Shown one piece after another: positions 1 to 6,656 of a stretch of DNA of 10,350 nt. Both the position numbers and the translations under genes were made by a program. The notes below the pieces were generated by a model, which worked only from the letters and a program-made list of their open reading frames with translations, made no database searches and was not told the origin of the DNA. The stretch is from the NCBI GenBank assembly GCA_964545205.1, contig CAZJFH010000107.1:1-10350 (forward strand), given 5' to 3'. How positions within the stretch are numbered: the stretch's first letter is position 1; each line of letters opens with the position of its first letter. This stretch comes from CAZJFH01 sp964545205 (lineage in GTDB: Bacteria > Pseudomonadota > Alphaproteobacteria > Rhodospirillales > Magnetospirillaceae).

Positions 1-6
1 GCCCCT

Positions 7-30
7 CCCTCTCCCGCGAGCGGGAGAGGG
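7..30. repeat. Perfect 10-bp hairpin, dispersed-repeat type or terminator
   Basis: CCCTCTCCCG (7-16) pairs perfectly with CGGGAGAGGG (21-30) around the loop CGAG. The element ends 20 nt before the first start codon. Hairpins of this wording (CCCTCTCCCGC...GCGGGAGAGGG) recur between genes in many alphaproteobacterial genomes, so a dispersed intergenic repeat is likely. No T-run follows on the plus strand, so a classical intrinsic terminator for a gene to the left is less well supported but possible. Confidence 0.7.
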
Positions 31-50
31 GACGCCACCGGAGCCCGCCG

Positions 51-1244
51 ATGAAACGCCGCACCGTCCTCTCGCTCGAACAGGCGCTGTCGCTCCCCTC
101 GGCGACGCTGCGGTTCGCGCAGCTCGGCTGGCGGGTGATCCGCATCGAGTCGACGCCGCTCGGCGACATGCTGCCCGGCGATCCCAACCGCTACATCGGC
201 AAACAGGTCGCCGACGAGGACCGCCGCACCTATTTCGTCGCCCCCAATGTCGGCAAGGAGGCGATCGCCCTGAACCTGAAGGACCCGCGCGGCCAGGCGG
301 TGCTGCGGCGGCTGATCAAGGAGCTCGAGGTCGACGTGTTCTGCTGCAACACGCTGCCCGGCCGCTACAAGGCGTTCGGCATCGACTACGAATCCCTGAG
401 CGCCGTGAAACCCGACCTGATCTGGGCCGCGATCTCGGCGATGGGGCCCGACCATCCCGATACGCCCGGCTACGACCCGATCATCCAGGCGATGGGCGGC
501 TTCATGGAGCTGACCGGCAATCCCGACGGCCCGCCGATGCTGACCGGCGTGCCGGTGATCGATCTCAAGGCCGGCGACGAGGTGTTCGCCAACGTCTGCC
601 TCGCCCTGGCCGACCGCGCCGAGACCGGCAAGGGCCGGCGCATCGACGTCTCGATGCTGCAGGCGGCGGCGTCGTGGCTGATCACCACGCTGCCGCTGCT
701 CGATTTCGACTGCGAGCCCAGCGAGATCACCCGCGCCGGCAACGAGCACCGCAAGTTCATCCCGACCAACGCCTATCCGACCAGGGACGGCTTCGTCTAC
801 ATGGCGATCGGCAGCGACGTGCAGTGGAAGCGCCTGACGGCGATCCCGAAATTCGCCGCCATCGCCAACGAGGTCCGCAAGACCAACGAGGGCCGGCACA
901 AGGAGCGCGCCGCGATCCACCGCGACGTCGCCGCGGTGACCCGCGATTACGCCACCGACGAGATCATGGCCGACCTGCGCGCCGCGACGGTGCCGCACGC
1001 GCCGATCCATACCGTGCCCCAGGTCGCGGCGATGCAGGCGATCGCCGACAGGCTGACCCGCACCACCATGCCCGACGGCCGCGCGGTGCGGATGCAGCCG
1101 AAACCGGTCGACGTGCCCGGCAGCCCGCGCGAGCTGCCGTTTCCGCCGAAATACGGCGCCGACACCCGCGTCGTCCTCGCCGAGGCCGGCCTGGCGGGGC
1201 AATGGGACGAGCTGAAGGCGGCCGGCGTGGTGTTCGGGGCTTAG
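51..1244 (+). CDS. CaiB/BaiF family (class III) CoA-transferase
   Basis: The 397-residue product has the normal length for class III CoA-transferases, cytosolic enzymes that move CoA between carboxylates (formyl-CoA:oxalate, carnitine, succinyl-CoA-dependent types) or racemise acyl-CoAs. Visible family landmarks are an N-terminal stretch ending in GWRVIRIES (residues 26-34), the block GYDPIIQAMGGFMELTG (140-156), and VPVIDLKAGDE with the expected catalytic aspartate at D171, followed by TGKGRRIDVSML (192-203). The ATG at 51 has GGAG at 40-43 with 7 nt spacing. The N-terminus is a little short for the family, lacking the long glycine/leucine opening, but the CoA-binding fold region follows directly. 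It lies 76 nt before an SDR gene and upstream of a TRAP transporter, so its acyl substrate is probably the imported acid or a product of it. The exact substrate cannot be read from sequence. Racemase activity is the main alternative. Confidence 0.9.
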   Translation: MKRRTVLSLEQALSLPSATLRFAQLGWRVIRIESTPLGDMLPGDPNRYIGKQVADEDRRTYFVAPNVGKEAIALNLKDPRGQAVLRRLIKELEVDVFCCNTLPGRYKAFGIDYESLSAVKPDLIWAAISAMGPDHPDTPGYDPIIQAMGGFMELTGNPDGPPMLTGVPVIDLKAGDEVFANVCLALADRAETGKGRRIDVSMLQAAASWLITTLPLLDFDCEPSEITRAGNEHRKFIPTNAYPTRDGFVYMAIGSDVQWKRLTAIPKFAAIANEVRKTNEGRHKERAAIHRDVAAVTRDYATDEIMADLRAATVPHAPIHTVPQVAAMQAIADRLTRTTMPDGRAVRMQPKPVDVPGSPRELPFPPKYGADTRVVLAEAGLAGQWDELKAAGVVFGA

Positions 1245-1305
1245 CGTTGCCTGGATGCCTTCGCGGGGGCGACGAACGAAGAAAGCCGCGATGGCGGCGG
1301 AGAAC

Positions 1306-1313
1306 AGGGAGGA
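1306..1313 (+). promoter_or_regulatory. Ribosome binding site deciding the SDR start
   Basis: AGGGAGGA lies 7 nt before the ATG at 1321. An in-frame ATG at 1255 would add 22 residues (MPSRGRRTKK...) that are not SDR-like and would place this strong site inside the gene, so 1321 is preferred. Confidence 0.85.
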
Positions 1314-1320
1314 ACCTCAA

Positions 1321-2148
1321 ATGAGCAAACTCGACGGCAAGGTCGCCATCGTCAGCGGCTCCGGCCGCGGCATCGGCCAGGCGATCGCGCTCAAGCTGGC
1401 GGCCGCCGGCGCCCGGGTGGTGATCAACGACATCGACGAGGCGCCGGCCCACGAGACCGTCGACCGCATCAAGGCGATGGGCGGCGAGGCCCTGGCCTGC
1501 GTCGGCGACGTCACCGCGGCCGATTTCGGCAATCGCTTCGTCGGCGCCGCGGTCGAGGGCTTCGGCGGGCTCGACATCGTCGTCAACAACGCCGGCTACC
1601 CGTGGGACGGCGTGATCCAGAAGATGAGCGACGAGCAGTGGTACGCCATGCTCGACGTCCATGCCACGGCGCCGTTCCGCATCCTGCGCGCCGCGTCGGA
1701 GTTCATCCGCGGCGCCGCCAAGAAGGAGAAGGACGCCGGTGCGCCGGTGATGCGCAAGGTCGTCAACGTCTCGTCGATCGCCGGGCTCTACGGCAACGCC
1801 GGCCAGCTCGGCTATTCCGCCGGCAAGGCGGCGGTGCTGGGCATGACCAAGACGCTGGCCAAGGAGTGGGGCCGTTACGGGGTCTGCGTCAACGCCGTCG
1901 CCTTCGGCTACATCCAGACCCGGATGACGGCGCCGATCGGCTCGGGCGGCGAGAGCGCGACCATCGGCGAGCGCGAGGTGCGCATGGGCGTGCAGCCCGA
2001 GATGCTGGACTTCATGAACAAGATGATCCCGCTGGGCCGCGGCGGCACGCCCGAGGAGGCGGCCGGCGCCGTGTACCTGTTCTGCATTCCCGAATCCGAC
2101 TACGTCAGCGGCCAGGTCGTTTTGGCCAGCGGCGGATTCGTGATGTGA
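1321..2148 (+). CDS. SDR family NAD(P)-dependent oxidoreductase, FabG-like
   Basis: The product is a 275-residue classical short-chain dehydrogenase/reductase. The cofactor motif is SGSGRGIG (residues 12-19, the TGxxxGxG position with Ser for Thr). D37 at the end of the second strand (VINDID) suggests NAD(H) preference, which is an inference. NNAG is at 89-92. The catalytic Ser is S152 and YSAGK gives Y165 and K169, with the usual 13-residue Ser-Tyr spacing. The position usually held by the tetrad Asn reads DVHATAPF, i.e. His114; I recall this His in a subgroup of FabG-like SDRs, so it is probably a subgroup trait, not damage. The C-terminal SGQVVLASGG is standard. The likely role is oxidation or reduction of a hydroxyacyl/oxoacyl intermediate, perhaps as the CoA ester made by the upstream CoA-transferase. 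True fatty acid synthesis is less likely given the transporter context. Confidence 0.92.
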   Translation: MSKLDGKVAIVSGSGRGIGQAIALKLAAAGARVVINDIDEAPAHETVDRIKAMGGEALACVGDVTAADFGNRFVGAAVEGFGGLDIVVNNAGYPWDGVIQKMSDEQWYAMLDVHATAPFRILRAASEFIRGAAKKEKDAGAPVMRKVVNVSSIAGLYGNAGQLGYSAGKAAVLGMTKTLAKEWGRYGVCVNAVAFGYIQTRMTAPIGSGGESATIGEREVRMGVQPEMLDFMNKMIPLGRGGTPEEAAGAVYLFCIPESDYVSGQVVLASGGFVM

Positions 2149-2235
2149 TGACGAGATAAACAATCCGCGCGGTGCCGGCCGGCCGCCGCGACGGAAACCG
2201 AACAACAGCCGGTCCCAACATAGGGAGCCGTCCAA
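2149..2235 (+). other. Short intergenic spacer before dctP
   Basis: This 87-nt gap contains two small palindromes, CCGCGCGG (2165-2172) and GCCGGCCGGC (2174-2183), and at its end the dctP ribosome site AGGGAG (2222-2227, 8 nt before the ATG). There is no convincing promoter or T-tailed terminator, so read-through from the SDR gene is likely. Confidence 0.5.
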
Positions 2236-3261
2236 ATGACCAAGATTCTTTCGAAACTCGCGGCCGGCGCGCTGCTGGCCGCCGTGATCGCGGTTCCGGC
2301 CCAGGCGGAGACCACCTTGCGCCTGTCGAACTGGCTGCCGCCGTCGCATCCCATCGTCAAGGACATGGTGGTGCCGTGGGCGCAACAGGTCGAGAAGGCC
2401 ACCGACGGCCGCGTCAAGGTCGACATCCTCAAGGCGCCGCTGGGCGCGCCGCCGGCGCATTTCGACATCGCCAAGGACGGCATCGCCGACGTCACCTTCG
2501 GCGTGCACGGCTACACGCCCGGCCGCTTCACGCTGACCCAGATCGCCGAGCTGCCGTTCCTGTCCGACAGCGCCGAGGCGCTGTCCGTCGCCTACTGGCG
2601 GGTCTACGACAAGATGCTGTCCAGGGCCGACGAGCATAAGGGCGTCAAGGTGATCTCGGTGTTCACCCACGGACCCGGGCACATCTTCAACTCGCAGCGC
2701 CAGGTGTCGACGCCGGCCGATCTCGACGGCCTGAAGATCCGCGTCGGCGGCGGCATCATCAACGACATCGCCAAGCAGCTCGGCGTCGTGCCGATCCAGG
2801 CGCCGTCGTCGAAGTCCTACGAGATCCTGTCGAACGGCGTCGCCGACGGCATCATGTTCCCCGAGGAATCGGTGCCGTTCTTCAAGATCGAGCGGGCGCT
2901 GAAATACGAGACCCGCGTGCCCAAGGGCCTCTACAACACCAGCTTCTTCTTCGTCATGAACAAGGCCAAGTGGGACTCGCTGAGCAAGCAGGACCAGGCG
3001 GCGATCGACGCGGTCTCGGGCGAGGCCTTCGCGCGCATGGCCGGCAAGGCCTGGGACGCCGCCGACGCCGCCGGCGCCGGCGCGATCAAGGCCGCCGGCA
3101 TCCAGGTCTCGACCTTCGACGCCGCCGCGCTCGACGCGCTGAAGGGCAAGGTGGCCTTCGCCGAGAAGGCGTTCCTCGACGCGGCCGCCGCCAAGGGCGT
3201 CGACGGCGCGGCCGCGCTGCAGATGCTGCGCGCCGAGGTCGACAAGCTGGAGAAGAAGTAG
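2236..3261 (+). CDS. dctP: TRAP transporter periplasmic substrate-binding protein (DctP family)
   Basis: The 341-residue product opens with a clear Sec signal peptide: a basic start (MTKILSK), a hydrophobic core, and PAQA with cleavage expected after A24. The mature protein of about 317 residues is normal for DctP-type receptors, which capture an organic acid in the periplasm and hand it to the DctQM permease. The diagnostic block DLDGLKIRV (162-170) holds R169, the conserved arginine that pairs with the ligand carboxylate. It is followed by the usual QLGVVPI and SYEILSNGVADG segments (194-205). AGGGAG at 2222-2227 sets the ATG at 2236. The stop codon overlaps the next gene's GTG by one base. 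The conserved Arg supports a carboxylate ligand; the identity (keto acid, aromatic or dicarboxylate) is not readable. The C-terminal third is rich in Ala and Lys with a final charged helix. Confidence 0.95.
   Translation: MTKILSKLAAGALLAAVIAVPAQAETTLRLSNWLPPSHPIVKDMVVPWAQQVEKATDGRVKVDILKAPLGAPPAHFDIAKDGIADVTFGVHGYTPGRFTLTQIAELPFLSDSAEALSVAYWRVYDKMLSRADEHKGVKVISVFTHGPGHIFNSQRQVSTPADLDGLKIRVGGGIINDIAKQLGVVPIQAPSSKSYEILSNGVADGIMFPEESVPFFKIERALKYETRVPKGLYNTSFFFVMNKAKWDSLSKQDQAAIDAVSGEAFARMAGKAWDAADAAGAGAIKAAGIQVSTFDAAALDALKGKVAFAEKAFLDAAAAKGVDGAAALQMLRAEVDKLEKK
3249..3252 (+). promoter_or_regulatory. Ribosome binding site deciding the dctQ GTG start
   Basis: GGAG inside the last codons of dctP sits 8 nt before the GTG at 3261, which shares its G with the dctP TAG. 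The next in-frame start, GTG at 3312, has no comparable site, and the first in-frame ATG (3360) falls inside the first membrane segment. Confidence 0.6.
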
Positions 3262-3782
3262 TGGACGGGGGCGGCTGTTCCGCCCCCGTCCGGGCCGGCC
3301 GTCTGGCACGCGTGCTGGACGGCCTGCTCGGCCTCGTCGCGGCGGTGCTCCTGTTCGCGATGATGGCGCTGACCTTCGCCGACGTGACGGGGCGTTACGT
3401 GTTCAACAACCCGGTGCCCGGGGCTTTCGAGATGACCGAGGTGGCGATGGGGGTGCTGATCTTCGCCGGACTGCCGCTGATCAGCGCTCGCGACGGCCAT
3501 ATCGCGGTCAACATCGCCGACGGCCTGATGTCCGGGCGCGCCCTGCGCCTGCGCGCCTTCCTGCTCGACCTGCTGATCGCCGCCTGCAACGGGGTGCTTG
3601 CCTGGGTGCTGTGGGAGAAGGGCATGCAACTCGTCGGCTACGGCGACGCCAGCCCCTATCTCGGCATCCCGATCGGTCCGGTGATGATGGCGATGGCGGT
3701 GCTGGCCTGGTTCACCGTCCTGGTGCTGCTGGTCAAGGCCTGCCGGAGCTGGATCGTGTTCCGCCGCGGCGGTGAAGCATGA
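3261..3782 (+). CDS. dctQ: TRAP transporter small permease (DctQ family)
   Basis: With the GTG at 3261 the product is 173 residues, the usual size for the four-helix small TRAP subunit of the inner membrane. Hydrophobic segments lie at about 21-41, 57-75, 98-118 and 136-158. The family signature is visible as DVTGRYVFNNPVPGAFEMTE (41-60), containing the conserved RY-F and PGA-E motifs. The start is a judgement: GTG 3261 overlaps the dctP stop (TAGTG) and has GGAG at 3249-3252. A perfect 12-bp hairpin occupies the codons for residues 1-11. The 3' end overlaps dctM by ATGA, so the two permease subunits are translationally coupled. It is expected to form the membrane complex with the product of the next gene and to use a Na+ or proton gradient. 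Confidence 0.9.
   Translation: MDGGGCSAPVRAGRLARVLDGLLGLVAAVLLFAMMALTFADVTGRYVFNNPVPGAFEMTEVAMGVLIFAGLPLISARDGHIAVNIADGLMSGRALRLRAFLLDLLIAACNGVLAWVLWEKGMQLVGYGDASPYLGIPIGPVMMAMAVLAWFTVLVLLVKACRSWIVFRRGGEA
3263..3291 (+). promoter_or_regulatory. Perfect 12-bp hairpin at the dctP/dctQ junction
   Basis: GGACGGGGGCGG (3263-3274) pairs with CCGCCCCCGTCC (3280-3291) around the 5-nt loop CTGTT. The stem starts on the last base of the proposed dctQ GTG codon and is almost all G-C. No T-run follows. A likely role is partial attenuation or 3'-end protection of the dctP message, so that more receptor than permease is made; this is inferred from position. Confidence 0.65.
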
Positions 3783-5080
3783 GCGACGCGCTGATCGGCA
3801 TCGCCATCCTGATGGTGGCGATCATCGCCGGCATCCCGATCGCCTTCGCCATGGCGATCGTCGGCGTCGGCGGCATCGTCTCGATCATCGGCCTCGCGCC
3901 GGCGCTGGCGATGATCTCCCACGTCGCCCAGGAGGCGACGATGTCCTACGGCCTGTCGGTGGTGCCGCTGTTCATCCTGATGGGCAATCTGGTCACCCGC
4001 GCCGGCCTGTCCGACGACCTCTACGCCGCCTCCAACGCCTGGCTCGGCCATCGCCGCGGCGGGCTGGCGATGGCGACCGTGGTCGCCTGCGGCGGCTTCT
4101 CGGCGATGTGCGGCAGTTCGCTGGCGACGGCGGCGACGATGGCCAAGGTGTCGATGCCGCCGATGCGCAAATACGGCTACGACCCGGCGCTGGCCACCGG
4201 CGCCATCGCCGCCGGCGGCACGCTGGGGATCCTGATTCCGCCCAGCGTCATCCTGATCATCTACGGCCTGATCACTAACACCGACATCGGCTATCTGTTC
4301 GCCGCCGGGCTGCTGCCCGGCATCATCGGCATCCTCGGCTACCTGGCCGCCATCGCCTTCACCACCTGGCGGCGGCCGGCGCTGGGTCCGCGCGGCGAGC
4401 GGCTGCCGATGCGCCAGCGGCTGCGCGCGTTGTCGGGGGTGTGGCGGGTGCTGGCGCTGTTCGTCCTGGTGCTCGGCGGCATCTATGGCGGCGTGTTCAC
4501 GCCGACCGAGGCCGCCGGCATCGGCGCCAGCGGCGCCTTCGCCATCGCCCTGGCGCGGCGTTCGCTGGGCTGGGGCGGGCTGTTCTCGGTGCTGGTCGAG
4601 ACCGCCGAGACCACGGCGATGATCTTCTTCGTGCTGATCGGCGCGCTGCTGTTCTCGAATTTCGTCAATCTGGCCGGCCTGCCGCCGGCGCTGCTGGACT
4701 GGGTCGAGGGCCTGGACGTGGCGCCGATCGCGGTGATCCTGCTGATCCTGGCGATGTATCTGGTGCTCGGCTGCGTGCTCGAGAGCCTGTCGATGGTGCT
4801 GCTGACGGTGCCGATCTTCTTTCCGCTGGTCCAGGCGCTGGGCTTCGACCTGATCTGGTTCGGCATCATCGTCGTCGTCGTCACCGAGATCAGCCTGATC
4901 ACCCCGCCCGTCGGCCTCAACGTGTTCGTGCTGCGCGCGGTGGTGCCCGAGGTGCCGACGACGGTGATCTTCCGCGGCATCGCGCCGTTCCTGGCCGCCG
5001 ACGTCGTGCGCCTGGCGGTCATGGTGGCGCTGCCCTGGCTGTCGCTGGCGCTGCCGCGCCTGATCGGCTACGGCGGCTGA
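3779..5080 (+). CDS. dctM: TRAP transporter large permease (DctM family)
   Basis: The 433-residue, highly hydrophobic product has the length typical of the large TRAP subunit, the inner-membrane transport channel of about a dozen segments. Clear family motifs are GGFSAMCGSSLATAATM (105-121), GTLGILIPPSVILIIYG (147-163), GGIYGGVFTPTEAAGIGA (233-250) and ITPPVGLNVFV (374-384). The repeated pattern reflects the two inverted halves of the ion-transporter superfamily fold. The ATG at 3779 overlaps the dctQ stop as ATGA. With dctP and dctQ the transporter is complete. The last 13 bp overlap the 3' end of the convergent nnrS gene, leaving no room for a terminator between the two. No substrate information can be extracted from this subunit. 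Confidence 0.96.
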   Translation: MSDALIGIAILMVAIIAGIPIAFAMAIVGVGGIVSIIGLAPALAMISHVAQEATMSYGLSVVPLFILMGNLVTRAGLSDDLYAASNAWLGHRRGGLAMATVVACGGFSAMCGSSLATAATMAKVSMPPMRKYGYDPALATGAIAAGGTLGILIPPSVILIIYGLITNTDIGYLFAAGLLPGIIGILGYLAAIAFTTWRRPALGPRGERLPMRQRLRALSGVWRVLALFVLVLGGIYGGVFTPTEAAGIGASGAFAIALARRSLGWGGLFSVLVETAETTAMIFFVLIGALLFSNFVNLAGLPPALLDWVEGLDVAPIAVILLILAMYLVLGCVLESLSMVLLTVPIFFPLVQALGFDLIWFGIIVVVVTEISLITPPVGLNVFVLRAVVPEVPTTVIFRGIAPFLAADVVRLAVMVALPWLSLALPRLIGYGG

Positions 5081-6210
5081 GGCGGCCGGGGCAGGCTGGG
5101 GCTGACCAGCATCCGTGCGTGCAGCACCAGATAAAGAGCGAACGGCAGCGCCCACAGCAGCCCCGCCGCCAGCGCCAGACCGCCGTCCCAGCTCGCCGGA
5201 CCGGCGGCCAGCCTGAGCGCCGCCGCCAGCGTCACCGCCGCCATGCCGGCCAGCATCGGCTTCGGCACCGCCACCGGCCGGCCGGTGTGCTTGAGGACGA
5301 CGCGGGTCATCAGGCTCAGCTTCATCAGGCCGAGGCCGAGCACGAAATAGCCGTGCAGCGCCGTCACGCGCCAGTCCGGCGCCGCCACGGCCACGACGGC
5401 CAGCATCGCCAGGGCGAGCACCAGTCCGAGATAGCCGAGATGCATCGCCGCCAGGATCGGCGTGTCGGCGACGGCGGCGCCCTGCCAACGCGACCAGCGC
5501 AACGCGTGCACCCCCGCCGCGGCTGCGGCGGCCGTCGCAACCGCCGCAGCCGGCGCGCCGGCCAGATCGCACGCCGCCAACGCCACCAGCAGCGCCGGCG
5601 CCAGCACTTCGAGCCGGCGGTCGAAGCCGGCGTCGCCGCCCAGGGCCGTCGCGGTGAAGATCGGCGTCAGCAGCCCGCCGACGAAGCTGAACAGCACCAT
5701 CGAGGCATAGCCGCCGAGCAGGTTGCCGAGCGTCGGCGAGCCGAGATGGTGCACGAGGTTGCCGGCGGCGAAGGCGGCGACGATCGGCAGCACCAGGCGG
5801 TAGCGGCGGTCGCGCGCCGACCACACCTTTGGCGCCAGGGCCAGCAGCAGCGCCGGCAAGAACGCCAGATCGACGGCGGCGACCAGCCCGCGGTCGAGCC
5901 ACGGCGCCGCAAGCATCGCCAGCCGCCCGGCGAGCCACAGCGCCGCCAGCCCCGCTAGGCCGCGCCCGCGCCATTCGGGCAGGCCGGCCCAGCTCGGGAT
6001 CGCGGTCAGCAGGAAGCCGGCGGCCGCGGCGGCGACGAAGCCGAACAGCATCTCGTGGCCGTGCCAGGCCGGCGTCGCATGGCCGAGTCCGGCCGCCACG
6101 CCCATCAACGCCCCGTGGACGGCCGCGGCCAGGAAGAACGGCCGAAAGCCGCTCCCCCACAGCGCCGCCGTGCCGGCCGCCGGCGCCGGCACCGCCCCGG
6201 TCGCGGTCAT
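5068..6210 (-). CDS. nnrS: NnrS family haem-copper membrane protein
   Basis: The 380-residue polytopic membrane protein has NnrS hallmarks: GFRPFF (21-26), WHGHEMLFGF (49-58) followed by GFLLTAIPSWAG (65-76), LLTPIFTATAL (180-190), and near the C-terminus LHGYFVLGLGLMKLSLMTR (285-303) with KHTGR (307-311). H50, H52, H286 and H308 are candidate haem or metal ligands; the family is known to bind haem and copper. NnrS is linked to nitric oxide metabolism and to relief of NO stress on iron centres. Here no denitrification gene is adjacent. The ATG overlaps the stop of the upstream Lrp-type gene (ATGA) and has no strong ribosome site of its own, which points to translational coupling. The usual LGHTGR motif reads LKHTGR. 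An unrelated 12-helix protein is unlikely given the number of motifs. Confidence 0.88.
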   Translation of the reverse strand: MTATGAVPAPAAGTAALWGSGFRPFFLAAAVHGALMGVAAGLGHATPAWHGHEMLFGFVAAAAAGFLLTAIPSWAGLPEWRGRGLAGLAALWLAGRLAMLAAPWLDRGLVAAVDLAFLPALLLALAPKVWSARDRRYRLVLPIVAAFAAGNLVHHLGSPTLGNLLGGYASMVLFSFVGGLLTPIFTATALGGDAGFDRRLEVLAPALLVALAACDLAGAPAAAVATAAAAAAGVHALRWSRWQGAAVADTPILAAMHLGYLGLVLALAMLAVVAVAAPDWRVTALHGYFVLGLGLMKLSLMTRVVLKHTGRPVAVPKPMLAGMAAVTLAAALRLAAGPASWDGGLALAAGLLWALPFALYLVLHARMLVSPSLPRPPQPP

Positions 6211-6656
6211 TGCTCGGCCGCCAGCCGGCCGCTGCCCTTGACCTGCTTCAGCGCGAAGCTGGAGCGCACCTGCAGGACTCCCGGCATGTGGATCAGCTCG
6301 TGGCGAAGGAACTTGTCGAACGCGTCGATGTCGCGGCAAAGGATGTGCAGCAGGTAGTCCTGCTCGCCGGTCATCGCGAAGCATTCGACGACTTCGGGCC
6401 GCTCGGCGACGGCGGCCTCGAACTCCTCGGCCTTGTGCAGGTCGAGCGTGGCGCTGACGAAGACGTTGAGCGTCAGTCCCAGGGCCGTGGGGTCGAGGAT
6501 GGCGGCGTAGCCGCAGATGATCCCGTTCTCCTCCAGCGCCTTGACCCGCCGCCAGCACGGCGACGTCGACAGCCCCACCCGTTCGGCGAGCTCCGAAATG
6601 CATATCCGTCCGTCGCGCTGCAATTCGGACAGAATCCGCCTGTCGAAGGCATCCAT
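6207..6656 (-). CDS. Lrp/AsnC family transcriptional regulator
   Basis: The 149-residue product has normal Lrp/AsnC length. An N-terminal winged helix-turn-helix spans about residues 2-50 (FDRRILSELQRDGR, then SELAERVGLSTSPCWRRVKALEE with the recognition helix in the second part). The RAM ligand-binding domain occupies about 63-142, including TGEQDYLLHI (96-105), where G97 and D100 lie in the effector-binding loop. The STSPCWRRVK wording is that of the Lrp-proper subgroup, which senses amino acids. AGGGAGGA on the minus strand lies 9 nt before the ATG. It is divergent from the indolepyruvate oxidoreductase gene across about 190 bp and overlaps nnrS by 4 nt. The expected role is autoregulation and control of the divergent operon in response to an amino acid, perhaps an aromatic one; the ligand is inferred from context only. 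Confidence 0.94.
   Translation of the reverse strand: MDAFDRRILSELQRDGRICISELAERVGLSTSPCWRRVKALEENGIICGYAAILDPTALGLTLNVFVSATLDLHKAEEFEAAVAERPEVVECFAMTGEQDYLLHILCRDIDAFDKFLRHELIHMPGVLQVRSSFALKQVKGSGRLAAEQ

Noticed and set aside
2165..2184. Palindromes CCGCGCGG and GCCGGCCGGC as an operator before dctP
   Set aside because: Such short G-C palindromes are expected by chance at this base composition and have no recognisable regulator match.
2970..3260. Upstream extension of the dctQ frame into dctP
   Set aside because: The translation is Arg/Gly-rich and lies in the wrong frame of dctP; DctQ homology begins only after about 3300.
3263..3291. Intrinsic transcription terminator after dctP
   Set aside because: There is no T-run after the stem and dctQM follow in coupled fashion, so a full stop is unlikely; it is kept as a possible attenuating or stabilising hairpin.
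964..3309. 781-residue open frame on the minus strand
   Set aside because: It lies opposite the CoA-transferase, SDR and dctP genes, all of which have clear family motifs. The translation is repetitive Arg/Gly/Asp/His-rich and has no motif.
4441..5958. 505-residue plus-strand open frame running past dctM into the nnrS region
   Set aside because: It is a different frame from dctM, composed of Arg/Gly/Gln-rich sequence without motifs, and antisense to nnrS.
3656..6160. 834-residue open frame on the minus strand overlapping dctM and nnrS
   Set aside because: It is out of frame with nnrS and antisense to dctM, with biased low-complexity composition; the other frames hold the recognisable membrane proteins.
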